From G020348185 sp964525045 (GTDB taxonomy: Bacteria; Nitrospirota; Nitrospiria; Nitrospirales; UBA8639): a stretch of 64,000 bases of DNA. The notes below the pieces were generated by a model. The model was not told the DNA's origin and did no database searches. It saw nothing but the letters and a program-made list of their open reading frames with translations. Positions 26,251 through 36,200 of this stretch are shown one piece after another. The position numbers and the translations under genes were made by a program. Position 1 is the stretch's first letter; each line of letters starts with the position of its first letter. The DNA is taken from contig CAZGFD010000014.1 in assembly GCA_964525045.1 (NCBI GenBank), positions 43,452 through 107,451 on the forward strand. Direction: 5' to 3'.

Positions 26251-27507
26251 TTAACTTTTCACGGCTTCATCCACCAACTCCTCTGAGGGTTCAACAGATC
26301 CTTCGATAAAGCCGCGTTCGATTAATAAGTTGGCTATATACATGGCCAACGTTTTTGAGAAACCGGCAGAATAATGTACGGTATCGACGTACAAGGTTTG
26401 TTTTTCATCCTTCTGGATATCCCCACACCATAAAAAGTTGTTACCCAGCTCATTTTTCTTATTGCGGTCAGCCATGCGTTCATAACCATACTGTGTCCAC
26501 CAGGCGTTTGATCCGAACTTGCCAGTCGGATGATACTGTAAATCGTACTGATACATGGGGACCGGCTGCCAAACGAATATGGGTTGCACGCCAAAAGAAC
26601 TGGAAACACCCTCAATTATTTTTTTATTGGCCTGATATCTTTCTAACACCCTGTCACTTATTTTCGGATCTCTGAATTTGCCCCCGTTGGCGTTAGCGTC
26701 TGTCTCCTGACTAAATGGCCCATTGGTTTCCTCTCCTAGAAACCAATTTGAAAGTTGGTTTCTCACGCCACGAATAGCGCGCATAAGAGCTGTACGTGAA
26801 AAAAATCTTTCAACGTGATAACCAAGTTGCTGCCTTTGAGCCACAAAATGACTTAATCTATAGGTAAGCTGGGGTTTATTGGCGTGGTAATAAAAATCGT
26901 TGAGCCCATCCATAAAAATGGCCAGATCAGGAATAAGGCCGGACGCAAGGAGTTCCTCAAACAGGATCCGTTCTTGTGTTGAATAGTACCATCCTCGGCC
27001 AAAGTTATAGAGACGGACGTCCTGGCCCACCCGAATTGTCAGATAGTCTTGCAGATGCGAGGCAATGGTCTCGTCATCAGAGACGCCGTACCCGAAGGTG
27101 GTTGAACCACCGAACAAAAAGATGTTCAGGCCGCCCGCCGGGGGCGGCCAAGGGTGCTGGTTCTTGGTAATGCGGAACCCATTCCTATCTACATTGACGT
27201 ATTTTCCCTGATACGGGCGTTCCTTGAACTGAGTAAACGGCTCGTAAATAACAGGGCGAGAATTCGTTTCTTCGCGTAAAGCCTTTACCTGATTTTTATT
27301 TAATCCGGGATACAGAGCCTCTACAGGGGCACGGCCAATATTCCCAGTGCCAGGGGTTGGAAGAAAATAGTCCTTTATCAGAAATACTGCAGAAAGGATC
27401 ACATTTAACAACACAAGACCGACCAGCGTATTCACGACACCCACCGCGATAAATCGGTACCCATACCACAATTTCAGGAGGTACCCATTGGACTCTTGCA
27501 CCTTCAT
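26251..27507 (-). CDS. membrane-anchored SGNH/GDSL-type hydrolase
   Basis: About 418 residues. One TM segment near the N-terminus (AVGVVNTLVGLVLLNVILS) anchors a periplasmic domain. Block I is FGGSTTFGYG, where the GDS serine is in GGST, a later block is DGLNDFYY with the Asn, and the C-terminal DTVHYS gives the Asp-x-x-His pair. Such proteins modify or deacetylate polysaccharides. AAGGAT precedes ATG 27507; an ATG six codons earlier is an alternative. A second SGNH protein of the same build is at 54364. Confidence 0.8.
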   Translation of the reverse strand: MKVQESNGYLLKLWYGYRFIAVGVVNTLVGLVLLNVILSAVFLIKDYFLPTPGTGNIGRAPVEALYPGLNKNQVKALREETNSRPVIYEPFTQFKERPYQGKYVNVDRNGFRITKNQHPWPPPAGGLNIFLFGGSTTFGYGVSDDETIASHLQDYLTIRVGQDVRLYNFGRGWYYSTQERILFEELLASGLIPDLAIFMDGLNDFYYHANKPQLTYRLSHFVAQRQQLGYHVERFFSRTALMRAIRGVRNQLSNWFLGEETNGPFSQETDANANGGKFRDPKISDRVLERYQANKKIIEGVSSSFGVQPIFVWQPVPMYQYDLQYHPTGKFGSNAWWTQYGYERMADRNKKNELGNNFLWCGDIQKDEKQTLYVDTVHYSAGFSKTLAMYIANLLIERGFIEGSVEPSEELVDEAVKS

Positions 27508-28303
27508 GTTTTTTCTATCCTTCATGAGTCAACTGTGAAAGGGCTTTTCTGAAGTTTTTGCCTAGTGGCATTTCACCCCATCTGGCCCATCTGGAGGGAT
27601 AAATTATATCAGAGGAGAAAACCTGTGACGAAGCCGAATAACTCACACCACTCAATATCGAAAAAATCAACAAAGAAGTCTGGTGGACGCCGGTATGATC
27701 CCTCGTCCCCAACCGGAGTTTTTGATAGAGATGAATGAGCCTCACCTGCGTATGAAAGTAAGCCTGACTGTAAATAGGTAAAGGTGCCCTGACATGGTGA
27801 ATTTATCAATCAAAAAATAAGGGTTAGGGACGACAGACTGAAATAGGGATATCTTGAAGCTCATTAATCTTCACCCCTCGCGGGAATGCAATGGAAGGTC
27901 ATGCTGAGATTCATCACGGAAAAATCGGGTGGGATCCTTAATACTGAAGATTGGGTAGTGGAAAATTGATGGTGCCGGATCAATAGAATGTGGACTGGGG
28001 GTATTGACTTGGATTTAAGTGGAATTAATTTGAGATAATACGTGTAATAGAGTTCCACCGTGGGACATCAATTAAACTTTTTGGCCAGCGGTACATCGTG
28101 CTCGGATAATGACCTTTAAAGACGTGGGAATCAAATATTCTACAAAGTTAATTTTAGGCTCGCGGTTTATGCCCAGACAATTGGGATCATACTATTGAAT
28201 AGGAAAACCGGCGGGAGTGGTCCGCAATGCGGTCAAGGTCAGATATTCTTAAAATTTGACTTATATTGAAGGGGAATAGAAAACATTTTAATTGGAGGGG
28301 GCC
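27508..28303. other. long intergenic stretch, no gene seen
   Basis: Nearly 800 bases. Short frames on the minus strand lack ribosome-binding sites and family features. The right end should carry the promoter of the carbonic anhydrase gene, but I cannot define it. Confidence 0.5.
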
Positions 28304-28933
28304 ATGAAGGATTTACTAAAAGGTTTTAATAAATTTCACCGGGAGGTATTCGAATCAAAGCAGGAGTTGTTTGCGCGACTGGCCCGCGGCCAGGAACCGC
28401 AGGCGCTTTTTATTACCTGTTCGGATTCCCGAATCGATCCCACCCTGCTCACACAAACCGAACCGGGGGATTTATTTATCTTGCGCAATGCCGGCAATCT
28501 CATTCCGCCGTATGGAGCGATAGTCGGCGGGACCACAGCGACGATCGAATTTGGTGTGTCGGTCTTGAAAGTCAAAGAAATTATTGTCTGTGGGCATACC
28601 GACTGCGGGGCCATGAAATCTTTGATGCAACCCGAATCCCTGCAAGAACTTCCGGCGGTAAGAGAATGGCTCCGAATTGCTGAAAGTACTCGCCAGATAA
28701 TGAAGGATGGGTATCCGGCTTTGAGCGGAGAAGAGCTTTTCACCGAAACGATTAAAGAAAATGTCCTCGTTCAAATCGAGCATTTGCGTACTCACCCTTC
28801 AGTCGCCAAACGGTTGCGGCGCGGGGACCTAAAGATTCACGGGTGGGTCTATTCCATTGCAACAGGTGAAGTCTGGGTCTACGACTCGGAACAAAGAAAA
28901 TTTGTGTTTCCAAAAAAGCTGGAAAAACTGTAG
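28304..28933 (+). CDS. beta-carbonic anhydrase
   Basis: A 209-residue beta-class enzyme that interconverts carbon dioxide and bicarbonate. Zinc ligands Cys39 (CSDSR), His98 and Cys101 (GHTDCG), catalytic pair Asp41 and Arg43, then NAGN and GGTTATIEFGV. ATG 28304 follows TTGGAGGGGGCC. Cytoplasmic, no signal peptide. In an autotroph it would feed bicarbonate-using carboxylases. Monocistronic. Confidence 0.95.
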   Translation: MKDLLKGFNKFHREVFESKQELFARLARGQEPQALFITCSDSRIDPTLLTQTEPGDLFILRNAGNLIPPYGAIVGGTTATIEFGVSVLKVKEIIVCGHTDCGAMKSLMQPESLQELPAVREWLRIAESTRQIMKDGYPALSGEELFTETIKENVLVQIEHLRTHPSVAKRLRRGDLKIHGWVYSIATGEVWVYDSEQRKFVFPKKLEKL

Positions 28934-29035
28934 ACGTTCGCATTCCCCTTTTCCCTGACGATTTCGTTTGTGTTGCTAGGGGTGCTAGAGCGGAGTTGTA
29001 ATGAATTTCGTAGATTTACGATATCACTTCCTCGC

Positions 29036-29159
29036 GTCCAATAAATAAAACCACAAATCTTCTTCCCAGGAAAACGGCAAAGGCTAGGCCATTTGAGAGA
29101 AAAATACACAGTTAGAATAGTCGGACCCTTAGGAGGTGATAGTTCAAGAACTGACCCCC
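29036..29159 (+). mobile_element. MITE-like repeat, copy 3
   Basis: Begins near ATAAAACCACAAATCTTCTT and ends with AGTTCAAGAACTGACCCC. The left terminal repeat is degraded. Same orientation as the copy at 16909. Confidence 0.7.
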
Positions 29160-29160
29160 A

Positions 29161-29262
29161 AATTCAAACAGGAACACAGAAAAGGGGAGGCCATCTGAGA
29201 GACAAATACACAGTAAGTATAGTTGGGCCCTTAGGAGGTGATAGTTCAAAAACTGCTCCCCA
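29161..29262 (+). mobile_element. MITE-like repeat, copy 4 (tandem, partial)
   Basis: Repeats the right two thirds of copy 3 (GGCCATCTGAGAGACAAATA, GGGCCCTTAGGAGGTGATAG) and ends AGTTCAAAAACTGCTCCCC. Arranged head to tail directly behind copy 3. Confidence 0.7.
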
Positions 29263-29280
29263 AATTCTTGACCACTATTT

Positions 29281-29321
29281 TTCCCCTCGCCCCCGCGGGG
29301 AGAGGGCAGGGTGAGGGGGAT
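29281..29321. repeat. CCCTCGCCC/GGGAGAGGG hairpin repeat
   Basis: CCCCTCGCCCCCGCGGGGAG followed by AGGGCAGGGTGAGGGGG. Same family as the repeats at 4305 and 36816. Confidence 0.55.
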
Positions 29322-29750
29322 TACCAGAATGAATTACTTTCCATCATGAGGGTTTCAAAAGATTCTCTGAAGCATCGAATTTCCTTTTCCTCGTTTCTTT
29401 GAATAGCTTTTCTTGCAATTCAATAATTTAGTTCCAAGCGTTACGATCGGAACAGCCACCCGCCACAAAACAGTATTGACACCCTAGGCCAAGGTCACTA
29501 TAGTGCGGAATAAATTTCGAGGGTAGCATCCGCGAAGCACCATCTTTAGGATACCTAATAAAGCCGCGTAAGGCGCGGCGTTTACAATCCTGTAGGGTGG
29601 GCATACTCAACCGACTCTACGAGATTGCTCCATCGTATGGTTATGGCGCCTATTTTAGTTGAGGCCATGTAAGCCGCTCCCACCGCAATAGAAGAGAGGT
29701 TTGGTGATGGGGTAACAACTCAAAAGAACAGAAGTTAATGTATTTCAAAG

Positions 29751-29790
29751 GCCCTTCCGGACGAGTCACGTCCGAAGGGCTTTTGTGTTT
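29751..29790 (+). terminator. rho-independent terminator of an unknown transcript
   Basis: GCCCTTCCGGACG, loop AGTCA, CGTCCGAAGGGC with one bulged base, then TTTTGTGTTTT. It implies a plus-strand transcript upstream although no gene is seen there. Confidence 0.75.
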
Positions 29791-30185
29791 TCCGGGGGCA
29801 AATGGGGAAGTCAAAACGCCCGAGAGATGTACCTAAATAGATAACCTGTGTATCTAAGTAGATACACAGGTTTATTCAGGCAGAATCAATGTTATCGGCG
29901 AAATTGCTAAAAAGATGGTGTTTTAAGAAAAAAATACTATTTCTAGCTGGTAGGTACCACAATTGCTTTAAATAAAGAAGAGTTCCAAAATTAATCCAGG
30001 TTCATTCGAAATTGCACCATCAGTATTAGGTTCCTTGATGCGTCCGATTTAGGGGGAGGGGAAGGGTTAAGCAACTACTTTCAGGAAAAATTCTTAAATT
30101 TAACGGGTGCACCGGTTTTTTTTTGATGGCATCACAACCACCCTCAAATCAATTTGAAATGTCCAACTTTATCACCAAGGGAAAT

Positions 30186-30680
30186 ATGAGCAAAAAATTA
30201 CCTTTAATTCTTATTTGTTTTTGGGCGATTTCATTCATGAGTACAAATGCTTTTGCCCTTCAATCAGGAGGTGTAGAAATCGGGGAATTGGAAACCGGTT
30301 CGGTGGTCGGACAACCATTCAAAAGACTTGAGGTGGATGTGGAGTTAACCGCATTGTGCGTTGGCGGCCAAAAGGCGTGGTACCCACCTATGAGTGTATT
30401 GGACCTTCGACCTCAGGGGACAGGGGCCCGGCCAGGACGCCCGGTGTTAATTAGAGTTACCAACCAGTTACATCTGCCGCAGGGGCTGAGCTTTTCGGCA
30501 GATTCGCCCTTTGCAGGGCCCACCTCGCTCAGTGTCGGACTCATCGTAAAGCCTGGTGAGTCAAAATACATTGGCATTCCAATAAGTGACCTAACATATA
30601 TCACAGTCAATCAGGTGGTAGATTATATCTCCCACACAGATAGTAGGATGCTTGGTGGACAGCTTTTAATATTGAGGTAA
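30186..30680 (+). CDS. exported protein, possible cupredoxin-like fold
   Basis: A 164-residue protein with a signal peptide (MSKKLPLILICFWAISFMST ... AFA). The mature part has strands and motifs reminiscent of cupredoxins: RVTNQLHLPQGLSFS, VKPGESKYIGIPI and a C-terminal YISHTDSRMLGGQLLIL. In copper proteins a Cys stands before the His of that last motif; here it is replaced, so copper binding of the blue type seems lost. Family not identified. ATG 30186 has AAGGGA upstream. It runs 7 bases ahead of the subtilase gene, so they are likely cotranscribed. Confidence 0.65.
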   Translation: MSKKLPLILICFWAISFMSTNAFALQSGGVEIGELETGSVVGQPFKRLEVDVELTALCVGGQKAWYPPMSVLDLRPQGTGARPGRPVLIRVTNQLHLPQGLSFSADSPFAGPTSLSVGLIVKPGESKYIGIPISDLTYITVNQVVDYISHTDSRMLGGQLLILR

Positions 30681-30687
30681 TTGGTTG

Positions 30688-32613
30688 ATGCTAGAATTCG
30701 AAGGGAAAATGGGAATAACATGGAAGATCGCGATGTTGCTCTTTATGTTCGTGGCAAACACCATTGGGACTGATGTGGAAAGCTACGGAAAGTCGCAGCC
30801 ATTACAATCCCCAGATAATAAAATCCAAGTTGGTGAGTCCAAGAAACAAGGATTTAAAAGTATTCCTCGCCGGAATAGTCATAAGAGTCCAAAAATTGTA
30901 GAAAATCAAATCTTAATTAAATATAGCCAGGAAGCCTTTACCAACGGGAAGGACTTTTTTAAAGATTTTTCCATTTTAAACGATAAGACGCCAGAGCAAA
31001 TACTAAGAGGACGAAAACAAAGAAAAGATGCTTTAGAGGAAAAACGCCAAGCCCTTTTTTTGTTAGGAGACGAATTAATTAAGATTTTGAGGGATGAGTT
31101 ACAAAAGAAATTTGGAGAAGAGATAGAGAGAAAGTTTAATAATGAACTCCTAACTATTCCAACAGAGCTAGAGGTTCTTCCAAAGGTTGAGATTATCTCA
31201 GGCCTTTCCTTACCAATCGCGGGGGTCCAGACCCTGAAAGTAAGCCCGGGTGAGATCCCGTCGGAATTTAGAGAGTTACTTCCCAGAGGGTTGCAACCAG
31301 AAAAAGTTGTAGAGACTGTAATCAAATTACTTCAGCGATTTTCGATGGTTGAATATGCTGTTAGGAATGCGAAGGTTTACCCACTTGGTCATAACTCCCC
31401 TCCACCTAATGACAATTCTTGGCTCACTCACAAATTAGGTGACCCAGATTGGTCCAAGCTATGGGGTTTGGAACGAATCGGAATGAAGGAGACTTGGACT
31501 GACATAAGAGAGAGCGGTCCCATTACAATCGCTGTCATTGACACAGGGATCTATTCAGGACATCCGGATCTTTCCCAAAACATTTTCCTGGATGGGCAGA
31601 ATTTCACACATCTCCTTACGCCTCCCTTCGTGGACAATGACGAAATTAATCAATGTGAGTACCCACAACCCATAGACGTTTTCACAGATGAGACGGGCCA
31701 TGGCACGGTCATAGCTGGTATTCTAGCTGCCAATGGAGACAATCAGATGGTAGATGATCCGGCGACGCCTGGGGTCCCAGAAGATCTTGCCACCAGTCTG
31801 CTAGGTGTTAATTGGCGGGCAACATTATTACCAATAAAAATCCAGTGTATTAGAAAAGGGAATACGGATGAAGAGGACCCGGATATAGCCAGCTCGGTGA
31901 GTATCGCGGATCTTGGAATTCAGTATGCCTTCCTGATGGGGGCACATATAATTAATGCCAGTTGGTCTCTTGCCCCCTGCGAGGAAGTAATGGAGCATTC
32001 TGGTACACCCTGCTCCTCTGCTGAACTAACTGAATATGAAGAAATGGCGGATCCTTTGTTGGAGGCAATTGAGAATGCCGAAGCTGCTGGCATTCTGGTC
32101 GTTGCCGCAGCAGGCAATGGTGGGACTAACAACGACGTGGACCCCAGGTACCCAGCAAATTTTCCGGTAAGCAGTCTGATTACCGTTGCGGCCTCTACAA
32201 AGACTGATGAAAGGGATAGTGGATCAAATTATAGCAACGGCGGCTTGGTCCATATTGCTGCCCCAGGGGATGGCATCTTCAGCACCAACTCTCCTTCGGT
32301 GCCGCTGGGAAACCCATGGAATGAATATGTGGGGCTTGACAACGGAACTTCGACGGCTGCACCTTTTGTTGCAGGATGTGCAGCATTGTTGCAGTCCATG
32401 AGATTGGTTACCTCATCTCCGCTACTTACCCCTCAAGAAATCAAGACTATCTTGATGGCTTCTTCGGATCGGCCACAAATTGGAGGGGTGCACCGAATTG
32501 AAGGTGTCGTAAATGGCGCACGATTAAATTGTCATGAGGCAATACATCAGTTGTCTGTTTGTGCTACCTGCGGACCTCCAGCCCCACCGACAGGTCTAAC
32601 TGTGGGTCCGTAA
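30688..32613 (+). CDS. secreted subtilisin-like serine protease (S8)
   Basis: About 641 aa. Signal-type segment at about 10-27, a 230-residue basic, helical pro-region, then an S8 domain with Asp285 (AVIDTGIYSGHPDL), His338 (DETGHGTVIAG), oxyanion Asn477 (AAAGNGG) and Ser555 (DNGTSTAAPFVAG). All catalytic residues are present. C-terminus has CATCGPPAPP. ATG 30709 with GAAGGGA in front is an equally good start. AT-rich compared with neighbours. Follows the exported 164-aa protein by 7 bases; the pair may function together outside the cell. Confidence 0.9.
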   Translation: MLEFEGKMGITWKIAMLLFMFVANTIGTDVESYGKSQPLQSPDNKIQVGESKKQGFKSIPRRNSHKSPKIVENQILIKYSQEAFTNGKDFFKDFSILNDKTPEQILRGRKQRKDALEEKRQALFLLGDELIKILRDELQKKFGEEIERKFNNELLTIPTELEVLPKVEIISGLSLPIAGVQTLKVSPGEIPSEFRELLPRGLQPEKVVETVIKLLQRFSMVEYAVRNAKVYPLGHNSPPPNDNSWLTHKLGDPDWSKLWGLERIGMKETWTDIRESGPITIAVIDTGIYSGHPDLSQNIFLDGQNFTHLLTPPFVDNDEINQCEYPQPIDVFTDETGHGTVIAGILAANGDNQMVDDPATPGVPEDLATSLLGVNWRATLLPIKIQCIRKGNTDEEDPDIASSVSIADLGIQYAFLMGAHIINASWSLAPCEEVMEHSGTPCSSAELTEYEEMADPLLEAIENAEAAGILVVAAAGNGGTNNDVDPRYPANFPVSSLITVAASTKTDERDSGSNYSNGGLVHIAAPGDGIFSTNSPSVPLGNPWNEYVGLDNGTSTAAPFVAGCAALLQSMRLVTSSPLLTPQEIKTILMASSDRPQIGGVHRIEGVVNGARLNCHEAIHQLSVCATCGPPAPPTGLTVGP

Positions 32614-32772
32614 CACAGGTTGAAGAGGAACACAACAATGCAGAAGGATGATTCTGACATATAAGGGTTGCAGGTACCCGAGGGGGTGCAAGGAAATTAA
32701 GCCCAGCGAAGACCGAATAGGCTGCTTTGTAAATATGTGATAACCAACATCATTCAAAAGGAGGGTAAGCAA

Positions 32773-33093
32773 ATGAAAGTCCACGATCTAACTAGACAAA
32801 ATTGGTTGGGGGTACTGGTCACAGTCTTCATTATGGGATTACTCACTTCTTGCATTCACGTGGACTGTAATGATTGCGAGGGAAAAGACAAAGTTGCCGA
32901 CCCCACGGTGGAATCTGAATGGTCATGCAGAGATGACCCGGGTTACCCCGGTCCAGGGGACCAATGCTGGGGGACTTCCTTTGATCCGCCAGGAGGATAT
33001 TATCACAAAAAAGGATGTGAAAATGATCCATTGAAATGGTGCGAAAACGTAGGCTCGGGGTCTAGCCAAGATTGCGAATGTGTCCCATTCTAA
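32773..33093 (+). CDS. small cysteine-rich lipoprotein
   Basis: A 106-residue protein with a lipoprotein signal (VTVFIMGLLTSC, lipidated Cys27) preceded by a strong AAAAGGAGGG site. The mature part holds about ten Cys (VDCNDCEGKD, SCRDDPGYPG, QCWGTSF, KGCENDPLKWCEN, DCECVPF), probably disulfide-bonded and outside the cytoplasm. No family recognised. It lies between the subtilase and the large adhesin. Confidence 0.7.
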   Translation: MKVHDLTRQNWLGVLVTVFIMGLLTSCIHVDCNDCEGKDKVADPTVESEWSCRDDPGYPGPGDQCWGTSFDPPGGYYHKKGCENDPLKWCENVGSGSSQDCECVPF

Positions 33094-33248
33094 TGCGGTG
33101 AGTATTTTTTTTACTCAAATTCACATTTGGTAAAATATATGATGCGGGGCCGATCCTAGTGACAAGCTGTTAGACAATCGAATGCAGCCGGAAAGCTTGG
33201 TTTAACCCCCATGAGAATGAATGAATTTCGAATTATTGAAAGATAGAA

Positions 33249-36200
33249 ATGTCTCAACTTAAACTCGCATTTTGGCCAACTTTTTGTTGGATTGGTGTGG
33301 GTATTGTATATCTGCTAATGGGCCCCGCCTTCACCGGGGCCCTAGCCCAAACTACCAGTCCTATCACATCCTCTGGCCTGAACACCCAGGTTAGCGAACC
33401 GGTTAGTCTGCCCACAGGAGAGACGCAGCACAACATCACCGGAGGCACCAGACCAGGAGGAGGGGCAAATTTGTTCCACAGCTTCGGCGAGTTTGGAGTT
33501 CCCGAAAACCATATTGGGAATTTCCAAAACGACTCGGGGATGCCGACCTCCAACATTTTGGGTAGGGTGACGGGTGGCAATACCTCGAACGTCTTCGGAA
33601 CGATTCAAACCGAGGGTTTTGGGGCTGCTAATCTATTTCTGATGAACCCGGCAGGCTGGGTGTTCGGGCCGAATGCGGCGCTCAATGTGGGGGGCAGTGT
33701 CAATTTCACCACTGCGGATTACATACGACACAGCGATGGGAGTTTGTTTATGGCCCTCTCCCCCGATCAAGACTCTCAACTCAGCATTGCGCCCATTGCA
33801 GCCTTTGGGTTTCTTGAAGGTTCAGCGGGAACGATCACTGTCCAAGGGAGTACCTTGACCGTCGACCAAGGACAAAACATTTCACTTGTAAGCGGGGATA
33901 TTTCCATCGAAAGTGTGATCGATGTGCCTGAGGGTGAAAATCCCATAGGGAGCACAATTAACGCGCCAGGTGGAGACGTTCGCTTAGTCAGTGTAGCCTC
34001 AGGCGGTGAGGTCGGCCATTCCATTTTCAATTTGACGCCAAATTTAAATGGAGAAGCATTTACCGATATGGGCACCATCTCTTTGTCGGAGGGTGCAGTG
34101 TTGGATGCCTCTGGAGAGGCTGCCGGCACTGTTAGCATTCGAGGGGGTGAGTTGGTGATGACAAATGCCGTCATTTCAGCCGATACCGGCAATGAGAATG
34201 GGGCACCCGTCGCCATTGATATCGATGTCGCCAGTAACGTTTCCATTTCGACGGTGGACAGTCCAGCCTTGACCGCAAGGACGACCGGAACCGGAAACGC
34301 GGGAGAAATAAAGCTTTCATCCGGTGGGGCGATGGACATTTCCGGATTTGGTTTCTTTGAAATTCTGGTTCCGATAATCGACACACACACTTCCGGACCA
34401 GGAAATGCTGGCAATGTGACGATTACCGCCGAAGGGGATCTGACGGCAACTGGGGATGAAAACTTTTTCTCTCTCCCCTTCCTTGCTAGCACTGGAACCG
34501 ACGGGTTTGATACCGGGAAGGGTGGCGATCTTACCATTACTGCTCGAAATTTTGAGTCCAATGGCTTATCTATCAGTACCGGAAACTTTTTCTCATTTTT
34601 TAACTTTGGGGAAGGGGCTGGTTCCGCCGGCGATGTGACCATCTCGGCCGATGAGAGCATTAATTTATTCTTTACGGATATTATTACTGATTCATTTGAC
34701 TTCTTTTTCAATACGGGTGGCAACGCCGGGAATGTTACCCTTGATGCTCCTCAGATTAATTTTGACCTTTCTAATATTTCTACCGCTGGGTGGTTTCGGG
34801 GCGGCAATGTCAATATTAACACCGACTTCATGACGCTTTTCAACAGTGGTATTGTTACACAAACACGTACTCAGCCTGGAGGGGCCGTCACGATAACAGG
34901 AAGGGTGATTGAGCTTACGGAGGGGAGCAATATCGTCTCAACGACAAATGAAAACGCAGATGCCGGGGATATTACAATTACGGCCAGCGAGCGTGTTTCG
35001 CTCTTAAATTCCGATATTGACGATCGTCCGAATGGAATTTTAAGCAACACCTTCCCTCTCTTTGGAGAAGATTCGAATTTTGGGAATTCTGGAAACGTAT
35101 TGATTACAACACCAATACTTGAAATGACTGGCGGTTCACGAATCAACACTACGACTCAAAGCAATGGTAACGGTGGTGATGTTAAGATTAACGCCCAGTT
35201 AATCACGTTGTCTGGCGAAACGAATAATTTATTCCCAGATGGTCTGTTGGGTATTGGCCAATTCCAACCTTCAGGGATTTTCACTCGATCGATCGGCGAA
35301 GGTTGTGTGGGACCTTGTGGCGATGCGGGCAATGTTACGGTCAATACCGTATCTCTTGTCATGGAAAAGGGGGCACAGATAAATAGCGGAACAAGTTCAG
35401 AAGGGAAGGGAGGAGATATTACGGTCAATGCGACCGAAATGATCTCGATATCTGGGACTTTAAATGACGGGAACCCAGGTGGAATGTTAAGTCGTACTAT
35501 CGGAACGCTTCCCGATTCGGGTTCTGGGGGGAATATTTCGTTAACTTCTGGTGGATCCTTTTCATTAAGCGACGGGGCCGCAATTTCCGCTGATAGCACG
35601 GGTCTGGGAAATTCCGGCATGGTGAGGCTTGAAACCGGTGGGAATGTTAAGATCAACAATGGAACCATCGCAACCTCAGCTACCCAGGCTAAAGGGGGCG
35701 ATATTTCGGTGACGGCCGGGCAAGAGCTGGAATTGGTGAACAAGGCGACTGTCCTGGCCGAAAGTTTTGGAGCTGGAGACTCGGGAAGCGTCACCCTCAC
35801 AGCCAAAAAGGGGAATTTCCAAAGTAATAACAGCACGGTGTCCACATCGGCTCAGGAAGCACAAGGTGGGGATATCGAAATTACAGCCCGGCAAACTGTT
35901 GAATTAATGAATGACACCACCGTGCGGGCGGAAAGTTTCGGTCCCGGAGACTCCGGAACCGTGACGATAGTAGCCATGGAAGGAAATTTCCAAAGCAATG
36001 ACAGCACGGTGTCCACCTCGGCTCAGGAAGCACAAGGTGGGGATATCGACATCATATCTGGAGGAAATGTCGATCTGGACGATACAACCATCTCGGCTGA
36101 AAGTTCTGGCCCAAAGAATGCTGGAGATATCGATGTCACGGCTGGAAACGACATCGAAATGACCAGCAGTACGATCTCGACCGAAGCGGCGGAGGCCTCC

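Larger units (their letters stand above)
28934..30185. other. 1.25-kb gene-poor stretch with repeats and a terminator
   Basis: Holds two MITE-like copies (29036-29262), a CCCTCACC-type hairpin (29281-29321) and a clear terminator (29751-29790). No protein gene is supported. The bases 29400-29750 before the terminator contain several short stems and could encode a small RNA. Confidence 0.6.

Noticed and set aside
27515..27745. Small minus-strand gene upstream of the SGNH gene
   Set aside because: No recognisable features; overlaps the SGNH start region.
29428..29610. Small minus-strand gene
   Set aside because: No ribosome-binding site or family features; overlaps a structured non-coding stretch.
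33776..34723. Long minus-strand frame of 315 codons in the adhesin gene
   Set aside because: Antisense shadow of the repeat-rich adhesin; low-complexity Pro/Ser/Val composition and no ribosome-binding site.
35156..35845. Minus-strand frame of 229 codons in the adhesin gene
   Set aside because: Same reason: mirror of the beta-helix repeats.
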